Shown here: positions 49,956 to 58,061 of the stretch, one piece after another
How positions within the stretch are numbered: the stretch's first letter is position 1
How the letters are laid out: each line of letters begins with the position of its first letter
Assembly: GCF_041320275.1 (NCBI RefSeq)
Contig: NZ_CP162023.1
Location: 3,410,001 to 3,474,000 of the forward strand
Direction: 5' to 3'
DNA: 64,000 nucleotides
DNA from: Mumia sp. Pv4-285
GTDB lineage: Bacteria; Actinomycetota; Actinomycetes; Propionibacteriales; Nocardioidaceae
The notes under the pieces: model-generated
What the model was told of the DNA's origin: nothing
Database searches by the model: none
Seen by the model: only the letters and a program-made list of their open reading frames with translations
Position numbers and translations under genes: made by a program

Positions 49956-51132
49956 CGTCATCTCGAACGCCCTGTCGTCCGTGCCGGACCCGGGACGACG
50001 CCGCTTCCTGAAGGTCCTCGGCGCGTCCGCCGCCGTCGGCGCGCTCGCCACCGCCGTACCGTCTGCCGCCGCAGGGGCGCCCGCGCACCGGCGAGGTCGT
50101 CCGGCTCGCACGCGCCTGGTGCTTCTCGGCACCGCCGGCGGACCGGCGTACGTCGACGCGACGCGCGCGGGCGTCTCGACCGCCGTCGTGTTCGAGGACC
50201 GCGTGTACGTCGTGGACCTTGGGCTCGGCGCCTTCCAACGTCTTGCGCAGAGCGGACTCGGACCGGACAACGGCTTGGGATCGGCCCTCACCAACGTGCG
50301 CGGCGTGTTCTTCACCCACCTGCACAGCGACCACACGGTCGACTGGCCCGGCACCTACGTGACGGGCAGCATGAACGCGACAGGCAGGACCGACGGCGCG
50401 ATCCAGGTGTTCGGCCCGGGCCGCCGCGACACGCTTCCGCGCGTGTTCCCGCCGAACCGGCCGGCGCCCGCGCTCGTCTCGCCCGACGACCCGACGCCGG
50501 GGATCAGCGGCATGACCGGCTACCTGCGCCAGGCGTTCGCGCAGGACGTGAACGACCGGCTTCGAGACAGCAACTTCACCGCTCCGGACGCGATGTTCGA
50601 CGTCCACGACATCGATCTGAGCGGCGTCTGGACGGTGGACCCGCTCGGCAAGCCACCGCGCCTCGACGCGCCGATCCCCGTGTGGGAGGACGGCGACGTC
50701 CGCATCACGGCCACGCTCGTCGATCACCACCCGACGGCCCCTGCGTTCGCGTACCGGTTCGACACCCCGGACGGCTCGGTGGTCGTCTCCGGTGACACCA
50801 CCGTGAGCGAGAACCTCATCGACCTCGCGCAGGACTGCGACTACCTGGTCCACGAAGTCATCGACCCGGTCTTCGTCGACGACCTGACCGCGGCGCTCCC
50901 CGCTGACGTGGGCCCCGCTGTCCGCGAGCACCTCCTCGGCGCGCACACCACGATCGAGCAGGTCGGCCGCGACGTCGCGGAGCCTGCCGGGGCGAAGAAC
51001 CTCGTCCTCTCGCACATGGTGCCGGGCGCCAATCCGATGTCGCGGTGGCGGAAGGCGCAGCGTGGCTACTCGGGACGGCTCGTCGTCGGTGAGGACCTCA
51101 TGGAGCTGCCGGTCGGTCGACGACGCGCCTAG
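49948..51132 (+). CDS. Tat-exported MBL-fold hydrolase (arylsulfatase/RNase Z-like fold)
   Basis: This 394-residue protein starts with a twin-arginine signal (PGRRRFLKVLGASAAVGALAT). The MBL zinc motif FFTHLHSDHTVDWPGTYV, DHHPTAPAFAYRF and VVSGDTTVSENLIDLA are present, with the final LVLSHMVPG. The layout is like AtsA/RNase Z-type proteins. It is exported folded. The start overlaps the MFS gene by 8 bases, so it belongs with the transporter and may act on the imported substrate outside the cell, for example on an ester. Substrate unknown. Confidence 0.85.
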   Translation: MCDVISNALSSVPDPGRRRFLKVLGASAAVGALATAVPSAAAGAPAHRRGRPARTRLVLLGTAGGPAYVDATRAGVSTAVVFEDRVYVVDLGLGAFQRLAQSGLGPDNGLGSALTNVRGVFFTHLHSDHTVDWPGTYVTGSMNATGRTDGAIQVFGPGRRDTLPRVFPPNRPAPALVSPDDPTPGISGMTGYLRQAFAQDVNDRLRDSNFTAPDAMFDVHDIDLSGVWTVDPLGKPPRLDAPIPVWEDGDVRITATLVDHHPTAPAFAYRFDTPDGSVVVSGDTTVSENLIDLAQDCDYLVHEVIDPVFVDDLTAALPADVGPAVREHLLGAHTTIEQVGRDVAEPAGAKNLVLSHMVPGANPMSRWRKAQRGYSGRLVVGEDLMELPVGRRRA

Positions 51133-51149
51133 CCTGGCATCCTGCTCGG

Positions 51150-51545
51150 ATGGTCGAGATCCGTTCGCGCTTCGCGGTGGACGACGACGCGCTCAGCGCC
51201 CTGCACGCCCGCGCGTTCGGCACTCCGGACGCGCGGGCGTCGCCGTGGCGTGAGCGGCTGGAACGTCACAGCGTCGCGTGGGTCGGCGCCTTCGACGGCG
51301 ACCTCGTGGGCTTCGTGCACGCGGCGTGGGACGGCGGTGCGCACGGCTTCCTCCTGGACACCGTCGTCGACCCGTCGTACCAGCGCCGCGGCATCGGTCT
51401 CTCCCTCGTGGAACGACTGCGGGAGGATGTCGCCGCCGCAGGGTGCTCGTGGCTGCACGTCGACTTCGAGCCGCACCTCGCCGACTTCTACGCCAGGTGC
51501 GGGTTCAGGGCCACGAGCGCGGGGCTGCTGCGACTCGAGGCGTGA
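51150..51545 (+). CDS. GNAT family acetyltransferase
   Basis: This 131-residue protein has VGAFDGDLVGFVHAAWDG, LLDTVVDPSYQRRGIGLSLVERL (motif A with QRRGIG) and WLHVDFEPHLADFYARCGFRAT. It is a compact GNAT enzyme that should transfer acetyl from acetyl-CoA to a small molecule. It ends 17 bases before a repeat block. Confidence 0.86.
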   Translation: MVEIRSRFAVDDDALSALHARAFGTPDARASPWRERLERHSVAWVGAFDGDLVGFVHAAWDGGAHGFLLDTVVDPSYQRRGIGLSLVERLREDVAAAGCSWLHVDFEPHLADFYARCGFRATSAGLLRLEA

Positions 51546-51561
51546 GCGGGAGGGTGCGGGT

Positions 51562-51640
51562 GGTCTCGATCGCTTCGCGCCTCGACCAGCGGAGGGTGAA
51601 GCGCCTCGACCAGCGGAGGGTGAAGCGCCTCGACAAGCGG
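51562..51640. repeat. Second copy of the GCTGGTCGAGGC-type repeat with 24-base tandem units
   Basis: Bases 51562-51592 are the exact reverse complement of 42010-42040 (31 bases identical). The following 24-base unit GCGCCTCGACCAGCGGAGGG plus TGAA occurs at 51577-51600 and 51601-51624, and a third partial copy (with CAAGCGG) ends at 51640. It lies between the GNAT gene and the TetR stop. Confidence 0.85.
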
Positions 51641-51652
51641 GAGCAGCGGAGG

Positions 51653-52294
51653 TCAGCGCGGGGGCGTCGAGAGCCACGCGACGACGACGTCGCCGATCAG
51701 AGACCGAAGCCTCGGACGCGTGCTGTCGTCGAGCATGTCGACGTCGAAGAGGTAGCCGAACGTGTACTGGTTGGCGACCTGGAACACGCAGTACGAGCTG
51801 ATCAGCAGGTGCACGTCGAGCGCCTCGACGTCGGCGCGGAAGGCGCCGTCGGTGATGCCTCGCTCGAGGATCGTCTCGAGGACCTCCATCGCCGGCTTGC
51901 CGAGGTCGCGCAGGACCTCGAGCTTGCGGATCCCCTCACCGCGGTGGATGTTCTCGATCGCGACCAGGCGCATGAAGTCCTGGTGCTCGACGTGGTGGTC
52001 GTACGTCAGCTCGGCCAGGCGCCGGACGGCGTCCACCGGACCGAGGTCGCCGACCTCGAGCCGCTCCTCCGCCTCACGGATGCCTCGGTACGCGGCCTCG
52101 AGGACCGCGAGGTACAGCTGTTCCTTGCCACCGAAGTAGTAGTAGATCATCCGCTTCGTCGTGCGGGTGCGTTCGGCGATCTCGTCGACCCGGGCGCCGG
52201 AGTAGCCGTCCTCGGCGAACGCTCGCGTGGCGACCTCGAGGATCTCGGCCTTCGTGCGCTCGGCGTCACGTCGCCTCGGGACCTGGTCAGCCAC
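51653..52294 (-). CDS. TetR family regulator of the hydroaromatic locus
   Basis: This 213-residue protein has the HTH ILEVATRAFAEDGYSGARVDEIAERTRTTKRMIYYYFGGKEQLYL in pieces and a helical C-domain (VEHQDFMRLVAIENIHRG). The GTG start at 52294 faces the quiC-like gene, with an operator-like inverted repeat between them (52352-52371). Similar TetR genes (QuiR type) sit beside 3-dehydroshikimate dehydratases. It likely represses the divergent gene until an intermediate is present. Confidence 0.87.
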   Translation of the reverse strand: MADQVPRRRDAERTKAEILEVATRAFAEDGYSGARVDEIAERTRTTKRMIYYYFGGKEQLYLAVLEAAYRGIREAEERLEVGDLGPVDAVRRLAELTYDHHVEHQDFMRLVAIENIHRGEGIRKLEVLRDLGKPAMEVLETILERGITDGAFRADVEALDVHLLISSYCVFQVANQYTFGYLFDVDMLDDSTRPRLRSLIGDVVVAWLSTPPR

Positions 52295-52351
52295 CGCACC
52301 ACCCTATCGAGCCCGGGGCCGCTCCATCGCCGTTCGACCCTCTAGCCGCGC

Positions 52352-52371
52352 AATGTACTGAATGGTACGTT
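52352..52371. promoter_or_regulatory. Inverted repeat AATGTAC-N6-GTACGTT between tetR and quiC
   Basis: GTAC-TGAATG-GTAC is flanked by AAT and GTT, so the arms are AATGTAC and GTACGTT, matching at 6 of 7 positions when reverse-complemented. It ends 8 bases before the GTG start of the divergent gene, consistent with a TetR operator over the promoter and a leaderless or near-leaderless mRNA. Confidence 0.6.
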
Positions 52372-52378
52372 CACTGGC

Positions 52379-54184
52379 GTGCGTACGTCGATCGCCACCG
52401 TCTGCATCAGCGGCAGCCTCGTCCCCAAGCTCCACGCCTGCGCCGAGGCAGGGTTCGACGGCGTCGAGATCTTCGAGCCCGACCTCGTGACCGCATACGA
52501 GTCACCGGAGGAGATCCGGACGCTCGCCGACCGGCTCGGGCTCTCGCTCGACCTCTACCAGCCGTTCCGTGACTTCGAGGGCGTCGACGACGCCACGCTG
52601 GCCGACAACCTCCGGCGCGCCGAGACCAAGTTCCAGCTGATGCAGCGTCTCGGCATGGACCTGATGCTCGTGTGCAGCAACGTGGGCACCGCGACGATCG
52701 ACTCCGACGAGGTCTCTGCGGCACAGCTGCGCACCCTCGGCGACCTCGCCGCGTCGTACGGCGTCCGCATCGCGTTCGAGGCGCTCGCCTGGGGCAAGTA
52801 CGTCGACGACTACCGCCGGGCCTGGCGGATCGTGGAGCGCGCCGACCACCCGAACGTCGGTGTCTGCCTCGACTCCTTCCACATCCTGTCGCGCGGTCAC
52901 GACCCGAGCGACATCGAGAAGATCCCGGGCGACAAGATCTTCTACCTGCAGCTCGCCGACGCGCCCGCGCTCGACATGGACGTGCTCTCGTGGAGCCGCC
53001 ACCACCGGCTCTTCCCGGGCGAGGGCAGCTTCGACCTGACCGGCTTTCTCGGCCACGTGCTCGCTGCCGGCTACACCGGGCCGCTCTCGCTCGAGGTGTT
53101 CAACGACGTCTTCCGTCAGACCGACCTCCGCCGTACCGCCGCGCACGCGCACCGCTCACTCGTGTGGCTCGAGGACCAGGTGAGACGGCCAGGAGTCACC
53201 GAGACGACGCAGCACCTCACCGAGATCACTCCCCCGCAGGCGTTCGACTTCGTGGAGCTGCGCGGGTCCGGTCTCGACGAGGTGGACCTGGTGCTGGAGC
53301 AGCTCGGCTTCACCTTCCGCGGTCGGCACCGCACGAAGCCGGTCAGGCTGTGGTCGTCCGGACGCGCTCGCGTGATCCTCAACGAGCAGCGCGGCAACGA
53401 ACGCCCGGCCCACCTCGCGGCGTTCGGGCTCGAGGTCGCCGACGCCGAGGCCGCCGTCGCTCGGGCGCGCGAGCTCGCCGCCCCGCCGGTGTTCCGGCAG
53501 ACGCACGCCGGCGAGCAGGATCTGCCTGCGACGGCGGCCCCGGACGGCATGCAGATCCTCTTCAACGACAACGGGCCGGACCCGCGCTGGCTCGACGAGT
53601 TCACCTACGGCGACCCTGAACGCGCCGACGTCGCCCGGTCGATCGACCACGTCAACATCACCCAGCGGTGGCAGGACTTCGACGAGGCGGTGCTCTTCTA
53701 CCAGAGTGTGCTCGGTCTCGAGTCCGAGCCGTCGCGCGAGGTGGCGAGCCCGCGCGGTCTCGTCCGCAGCCAGGTCATGCGGACGCCGGACGGCTGCGTC
53801 CGTCTTCCGCTGAACGTCGAGCCGCAGGCCGAGGACCGGCGCACGCAGCACGTCGCCTTCACGTCCGACGACGTCGTCGGTCTCGCCCGCGCAGCGCGCG
53901 GACGCGGGCTGTCGTTCCTTCCGGTGCCAGACAACTACTACGACGACCTCCGCGCCCGGTTCGCGCTGGACGACGCCTTCGTCGCGCAGCTGCAGGACTA
54001 TGACCTGCTGTACGACGAGGACGCCGACGGCGGGTTCGTGCACTTCTACACGCGCACGCTCGGGGACGTCTTCCTCGAGTTCGTCGAGCGGCGCGAGGCG
54101 TACGACGGGTACGGTGCCGCCGCGGACGCACCCGTACGCCTCGCCGCGCAACGCGCCACCGCCGCGGCGCCGGCCGACCGCTGA
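52379..54184 (+). CDS. quiC: 3-Dehydroshikimate dehydratase fused to HPPD-like (VOC) domain
   Basis: This 601-residue protein has an N-terminal sugar-isomerase TIM barrel (about 1-270: FDGVEIFEPDLVTAYESPEE, LMLVCSNVG, FEALAWGKYVDDYRRAW, VCLDSFHILSRGHDP, DKIFYLQLADAP, FPGEGSFDL). The C-terminal half (about 290-590) resembles 4-hydroxyphenylpyruvate dioxygenase, with metal residues in SIDHVNIT, QHVAFTSDDV and VFLEFVERREAY. Such fusions convert 3-dehydroshikimate to protocatechuate, as in Pseudomonas QuiC. No ribosome site precedes the GTG, so it may be leaderless. It converges on the LacI gene. Confidence 0.88.
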   Translation: MRTSIATVCISGSLVPKLHACAEAGFDGVEIFEPDLVTAYESPEEIRTLADRLGLSLDLYQPFRDFEGVDDATLADNLRRAETKFQLMQRLGMDLMLVCSNVGTATIDSDEVSAAQLRTLGDLAASYGVRIAFEALAWGKYVDDYRRAWRIVERADHPNVGVCLDSFHILSRGHDPSDIEKIPGDKIFYLQLADAPALDMDVLSWSRHHRLFPGEGSFDLTGFLGHVLAAGYTGPLSLEVFNDVFRQTDLRRTAAHAHRSLVWLEDQVRRPGVTETTQHLTEITPPQAFDFVELRGSGLDEVDLVLEQLGFTFRGRHRTKPVRLWSSGRARVILNEQRGNERPAHLAAFGLEVADAEAAVARARELAAPPVFRQTHAGEQDLPATAAPDGMQILFNDNGPDPRWLDEFTYGDPERADVARSIDHVNITQRWQDFDEAVLFYQSVLGLESEPSREVASPRGLVRSQVMRTPDGCVRLPLNVEPQAEDRRTQHVAFTSDDVVGLARAARGRGLSFLPVPDNYYDDLRARFALDDAFVAQLQDYDLLYDEDADGGFVHFYTRTLGDVFLEFVERREAYDGYGAAADAPVRLAAQRATAAAPADR

Positions 54185-54188
54185 GCGG

Positions 54189-55184
54189 CTACGTCTCCCG
54201 CGCCGTCCCCGTGGAGCCGCGCAGCACCAGCTCGGTGGGCAGCACCACCCGTGGCGGCGTACGCGTCCTGCCGTTCGGCGTGGCCATGTCGAGCAGGATC
54301 TCCACCGCGGCCCGACCGACCTCGACGTGCGCGCCACCGAGGGTCGTGAGCCTCGGTGTGCACAGGTCGGAGGCGAAGATGTCGTCGAACCCGACCACGC
54401 TCACGTCGTCGGGAACCCGCACACCGCGCTGGGCGAGACGTTGCACGACACCGATCGCCAGGAGGTCGTTGTGCGCGACGATCGCAGTCGCACGCGTCGT
54501 GAGAGCGCCGTCGGCCGCGGCACCGCCCTGGGACACCTTCGGCATGAACGGGCCGACACGCTCTGCGGCGATGCCAAGGCTCTCCGCCGCCGTCCGCAGC
54601 GCCGACCAGCGCGTCGACGCCATCCAGGAGTTGCGCGGACCGGCGAGGTAGACGAGGTGCCGGTGGCCGAGCGAGACCAGGTGCTCCACGATCTGGCGGC
54701 ACCCCTGCACGTGGTCGAGCACGACGCTCGGGATCCCGCCGAGCTCACGGTTCATCAGCACGACCGGACGCTGCGCGGCGATCTGCTCGAGATTCTCGTC
54801 GGGCAGCCGGCTCGCAGCGAGGACGAACCCGTCGACCGAGCTGACCAGCCGCTGGATCTGGTCGTACTCGATCCGCGGCGACTCCTCCGCGTTGACGAGC
54901 ACGAGCGTGTACTCCGACGCCTTCGCGCGCAGCTCTGCCCCGCGGATCAGCTCGAAGTAGTGCGGGTTGGTGATGTCGGAGACCACCATCGCCACCGTGT
55001 GGTGGCGCCCCGAGAACAGCGCTCGCGCGTGCGGGTTCGGACGGTAGCCGAGCTCCGCAGCGACGGCGAGGACGTGCTCGCGCGTGCGTGCGCTGACACG
55101 GGTGGGCGTGGAGAACGCGCGCGAGACGGTCGACGTCGCCACTCCGGCGGCGGCGGCGACGTCGTAGATCGTCGGGTGGGCCAT
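54189..55184 (-). CDS. LacI family regulator of the hydroaromatic TRAP operon
   Basis: This 331-residue protein starts TIYDVAAAAGVATSTVSRAFSTPTRVSARTREHV in pieces, the LacI helix-turn-helix and hinge. The ligand domain follows (VVSDITNPHYFELIRGAE, DGFVLAASRLPDENLEQIA, VGFDDIFASDLCTPRLTTL). It is divergent from the TRAP operon and a 9-base inverted repeat lies between them, so it probably represses that operon until its inducer binds. Start at 55184 opens the HTH. Confidence 0.9.
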   Translation of the reverse strand: MAHPTIYDVAAAAGVATSTVSRAFSTPTRVSARTREHVLAVAAELGYRPNPHARALFSGRHHTVAMVVSDITNPHYFELIRGAELRAKASEYTLVLVNAEESPRIEYDQIQRLVSSVDGFVLAASRLPDENLEQIAAQRPVVLMNRELGGIPSVVLDHVQGCRQIVEHLVSLGHRHLVYLAGPRNSWMASTRWSALRTAAESLGIAAERVGPFMPKVSQGGAAADGALTTRATAIVAHNDLLAIGVVQRLAQRGVRVPDDVSVVGFDDIFASDLCTPRLTTLGGAHVEVGRAAVEILLDMATPNGRTRTPPRVVLPTELVLRGSTGTARET

Positions 55185-55213
55185 GTCACACAGGGAACAC
55201 GATCTGGCAACCC

Positions 55214-55244
55214 GGTGGCAACTGCTTGCCGCCTGGTTGCCACC
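55214..55244. promoter_or_regulatory. LacI-type operator GGTGGCAAC/GTTGCCACC
   Basis: GGTGGCAAC (55214-55222) and GTTGCCACC (55236-55244) are exact reverse complements with 13 bases between. A further TGGCAACC at 55205-55212 repeats the arm. They lie between the LacI gene and the TRAP small subunit, so LacI would control both. Confidence 0.7.
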
Positions 55245-55263
55245 CTCCCTAAGTTCGCGTGCT

Positions 55264-55842
55264 ATGACCGACGTCACACCACCGCCGCGTGGCCCCGCGT
55301 GGCTCCAGAAGCTCTTCACGCAACCCCCGCTGTGGCTGTCGCGGACGACGCGCACCCTCACGGCGATCGAGCTCGCGATCGGCATCGCCGCGCTCCTGCT
55401 GATCTTCTTCCTGGTGCTCGCGCAGGCCTTCCAGCGCTACCTGCCGGTCGACGGCTGGCCGTGGACCGGTGAGCTCGCACGCTTCTGCCTGGTGTGGCTG
55501 ACCTTCGTGGTCGCGGGCGTGCTGGTGACCACCGACTCGCACATCGCGATCGAGATGATCGACACGGTCGACAACGAGGTCGTCCGGCGCCTGGTCCGCG
55601 TCATCTCGTGCGTCGTGGTCGCAGCGACCGGCGTCATCCTCACCGCGGCGGCATGGTCGCTCGTGCAGGAGCAGGGCATGTTGAAGTCCCCGGCGATGCG
55701 GATGCCGATGTCGTGGTTCTACGCGATCTCGATGATCGGCTTCGTGAGCACGGCGTTGCGCGCCACCATCGCCGCAGTGCAGTACGCCGTCGTCGGCGCC
55801 CCCCGCGACAACTGGGCCGACGTGGAGGCACCGGTCGCATGA
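55264..55842 (+). CDS. TRAP transporter small membrane subunit (DctQ)
   Basis: This 192-residue protein has four helices (LIFFLVLAQAFQRYLP, WTGELARFCLVWLTFVVAGVLV, LVRVISCVVVAATGVILTAAAW, WFYAISMIGFVSTALRATIAAV). The DctQ pattern GELARFCLVWLTFVVAG is clear. It pairs with the large subunit in sodium-driven uptake of organic acids bound by the DctP receptor. It overlaps the large subunit (ATGA). The promoter sits by the LacI operator; no clear ribosome site. Confidence 0.88.
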   Translation: MTDVTPPPRGPAWLQKLFTQPPLWLSRTTRTLTAIELAIGIAALLLIFFLVLAQAFQRYLPVDGWPWTGELARFCLVWLTFVVAGVLVTTDSHIAIEMIDTVDNEVVRRLVRVISCVVVAATGVILTAAAWSLVQEQGMLKSPAMRMPMSWFYAISMIGFVSTALRATIAAVQYAVVGAPRDNWADVEAPVA

Positions 55843-57113
55843 GCCTCCTGATCCTGTGCCTCCTCATCACCGCCCTGCTGGTGATCCGTGTCCCGATCGC
55901 GTTCGCGTTCATCGGCCCGTCGCTCCTCTACCTCCTCACCAACGACCAGTCGCTCGGCCTCCCGCTGCGCCTGGTGGCCCAGTCGACCGCGAGCTTCCCG
56001 CTGCTCGCCGTCCCGCTTTTCATCCTTCTCGGGAGCCTCGCCAACCACGCGGGGATCGCGGACCGGCTCTTCGACTTCGCGCTCGCCCTTCTCGGTCGCG
56101 TCCGCGGCAGCCTCGGCTACGTCAGCGTCGGGGTCAGCGTCGGCTTCTCGTGGATGAGCGGCTCAGCGGTCGCCGACGCCGCGGCGCTCGGCAAGCTCCA
56201 GATCCCCGCGATGCTCCGCAGCGGCTACTCCAAGCGGTTCGCGCTCGGTGTCGTCGGGTCCTCCTCGCTCATCGCGCCGGTGATGCCGCCGAGCATCCCT
56301 GCGGTGATCTACGCCGGGCTGGCCGCGGTGTCGACCGGCGCCCTCTTCGCAGCGTCGGTCGTCCCTGCCCTGCTGATGGCGCTCGGCCTGTGCGTCGTCG
56401 TCTTCCTCTGGGTGCGCCGCGACGACAACGTCCAGCGCACGGAGTTCAGCTGGCCGCGCGTCTGGGAGACCGGCAAGCGCGTCATCGCCCCGCTCGGAGC
56501 ACCGGTCGTGATCCTGGGCGGCATCCTCGGCGGAGTCTTCACGCCGACGGAGGCCGCCGCGGTCGGGGCGGCGTACATGCTGATCCTCGGCTTCGCCTAC
56601 CGCACGCTCCGGCTGCGGGACATGCCGAAGGTTCTCACCGAGGCCGTCCTCACCACCGGCGCGATCATGCTCATCGTCGCCTCCGCCAACCTGCTCGGCT
56701 ACATCTTCGCCCTCGAGCAGGTGCCGCAGCACATCTCCACGTGGGTCCTCGGCCTCACCGACAACGCGACCGTGTTCCTCCTGCTGGTGCTGGTGCTGTC
56801 GCTCGTCCTCGGCACGGCGCTCGACGCGATCGCGGTGCTGACGCTGATGGTGCCGATCCTGCTCCCGATCAGCGCGGCGTACGACGTCGACCCGATCGCG
56901 CTCGGCGTGCTGATGATCCTGTCCCAGATGATCGGCCTGCTCACACCGCCGGTAGGGACGGTGATCTTCGTCCTGCAGGCGATCGCGAAGGCACGGATGT
57001 CCGAGGTGTTCTGGGGCTCCCTGCCGTTCATGGTGCCGATGCTCCTGCTGTGCTTCGCCATCATCTTCTGGCCCGACGCGATCCTCTATCTCCCGAAGGA
57101 GCTCGGGCTGTGA
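55839..57113 (+). CDS. TRAP transporter large membrane subunit (DctM)
   Basis: This 424-residue protein has 12 helices. It has LAVPLFILLGSLANHAGIADRLFDFALALLGRVRG, GSAVADAAALGKLQIPAM, and GVVGSSSLIAPVMPPSIPAVIYAG, the pattern of DctM. Together with the small subunit and receptor it takes up a carboxylate such as quinate, shikimate or an aromatic acid. Its stop overlaps the aroE start (GTGA). Confidence 0.92.
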   Translation: MSLLILCLLITALLVIRVPIAFAFIGPSLLYLLTNDQSLGLPLRLVAQSTASFPLLAVPLFILLGSLANHAGIADRLFDFALALLGRVRGSLGYVSVGVSVGFSWMSGSAVADAAALGKLQIPAMLRSGYSKRFALGVVGSSSLIAPVMPPSIPAVIYAGLAAVSTGALFAASVVPALLMALGLCVVVFLWVRRDDNVQRTEFSWPRVWETGKRVIAPLGAPVVILGGILGGVFTPTEAAAVGAAYMLILGFAYRTLRLRDMPKVLTEAVLTTGAIMLIVASANLLGYIFALEQVPQHISTWVLGLTDNATVFLLLVLVLSLVLGTALDAIAVLTLMVPILLPISAAYDVDPIALGVLMILSQMIGLLTPPVGTVIFVLQAIAKARMSEVFWGSLPFMVPMLLLCFAIIFWPDAILYLPKELGL

Positions 57114-58060
57114 GCGCGCCACGCGATCCCGGACGCTCCGTCCTCGTGGGCCTCCTCGGACAAGGCGTGAAGCCGTCGCTGACCCCGGAGATGCACGAGC
57201 GCGAGGCGCAGCGCCACGGCCTGCGCTACGTCTACAAGACGGTCGACCTCGAGGGCGACCGGCTCGAGGTCGAGCATCTCCGCGGGCTGCTCGCCGCGGC
57301 GATCGAGCTCGGCTTCGACGGTCTCAACGTCACCCACCCGATCAAGCGGACGATGCTGCCGCTCGTCGACGAACGTGCCGCGGAGGTCGAGCGGATCGGC
57401 GCGCTCAACACCGTCCTCGTCCGCGACGGCGTGACGCGGGCCCACAACACCGACGTCACCGGCTTCGCCCGTGCCTTCCGCGAAGGCCTGCCAGGTGCGG
57501 ACCTGAGCGACGTCGTCCTCCTGGGTGCGGGCGGTGCCGGCACCGCCGTCGCCGACGCCCTCGTCGACCTGGGTGCGAGCAGACTCCACCTGATCGACCC
57601 CGACCGTGCGCGGGCTGACGCACTGCGGGACACGCTCGCGAGCACGGCTCCCGACGTGGAGGTGGCGGTCGACGGACCCGACGCGCTGGCCGACGCCCTC
57701 TCCGACGCGAGCGGTCTCGTCAACGCGACCCCGGTCGGGATGGCTCAGCACCCGGGGAGTCCGGTCCCGGAGGGCCTGCTCGCTGCCCAGCGCTGGGTCG
57801 CCGACATCGTCTACCGCCCCCTCCTCACCGAGCTGCTCCGTACCGCCCGAGCACACGGCTGTCCCACCCTCAGCGGTGCGGGGATGGCGGTCCACCAGGC
57901 CGCCGACACGTTCGAGCTCCTCACAGGGAGGACAGCTCATCGCGAGGAGATGTTCCGCGACTTCGACGAGATGGTCTCGGCCGAGACCGCCGCGCCGCCA
58001 GACGTGGACGTCCCCAACAACCATCGGTCTCGGGAGTCCTCCGGAGAAAGGAACCACTGA
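57110..58060 (+). CDS. aroE: Shikimate/quinate dehydrogenase family protein
   Basis: This 316-residue protein has GLLGQGVKPSLTPEMHEREAQRHGLRYVYK, substrate-side LNVTHPIKR (AroE normally NVTxPHK), VLLGAGGAGTAVADALVDLGA (nucleotide loop), LVNATPVGM and TLSGAGMAVHQAADTF. AroE-type enzymes interconvert 3-dehydroshikimate and shikimate, and related quinate dehydrogenases act with NAD. In a catabolic operon with TRAP and quiC it probably oxidises imported quinate or shikimate. The Ile-Lys in THPIKR and the lack of the Arg of NADP enzymes (here LIDPDRA) suggest NAD use. Confidence 0.86.
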   Translation: MSAPRDPGRSVLVGLLGQGVKPSLTPEMHEREAQRHGLRYVYKTVDLEGDRLEVEHLRGLLAAAIELGFDGLNVTHPIKRTMLPLVDERAAEVERIGALNTVLVRDGVTRAHNTDVTGFARAFREGLPGADLSDVVLLGAGGAGTAVADALVDLGASRLHLIDPDRARADALRDTLASTAPDVEVAVDGPDALADALSDASGLVNATPVGMAQHPGSPVPEGLLAAQRWVADIVYRPLLTELLRTARAHGCPTLSGAGMAVHQAADTFELLTGRTAHREEMFRDFDEMVSAETAAPPDVDVPNNHRSRESSGERNH

Positions 58061-58061
58061 A

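Noticed and set aside
47991-50354. A 787-residue minus-strand open frame
   Set aside because: It overlaps LysR, MFS and MBL genes on the plus strand that have strong motif support, and its own sequence is repetitive and charged.
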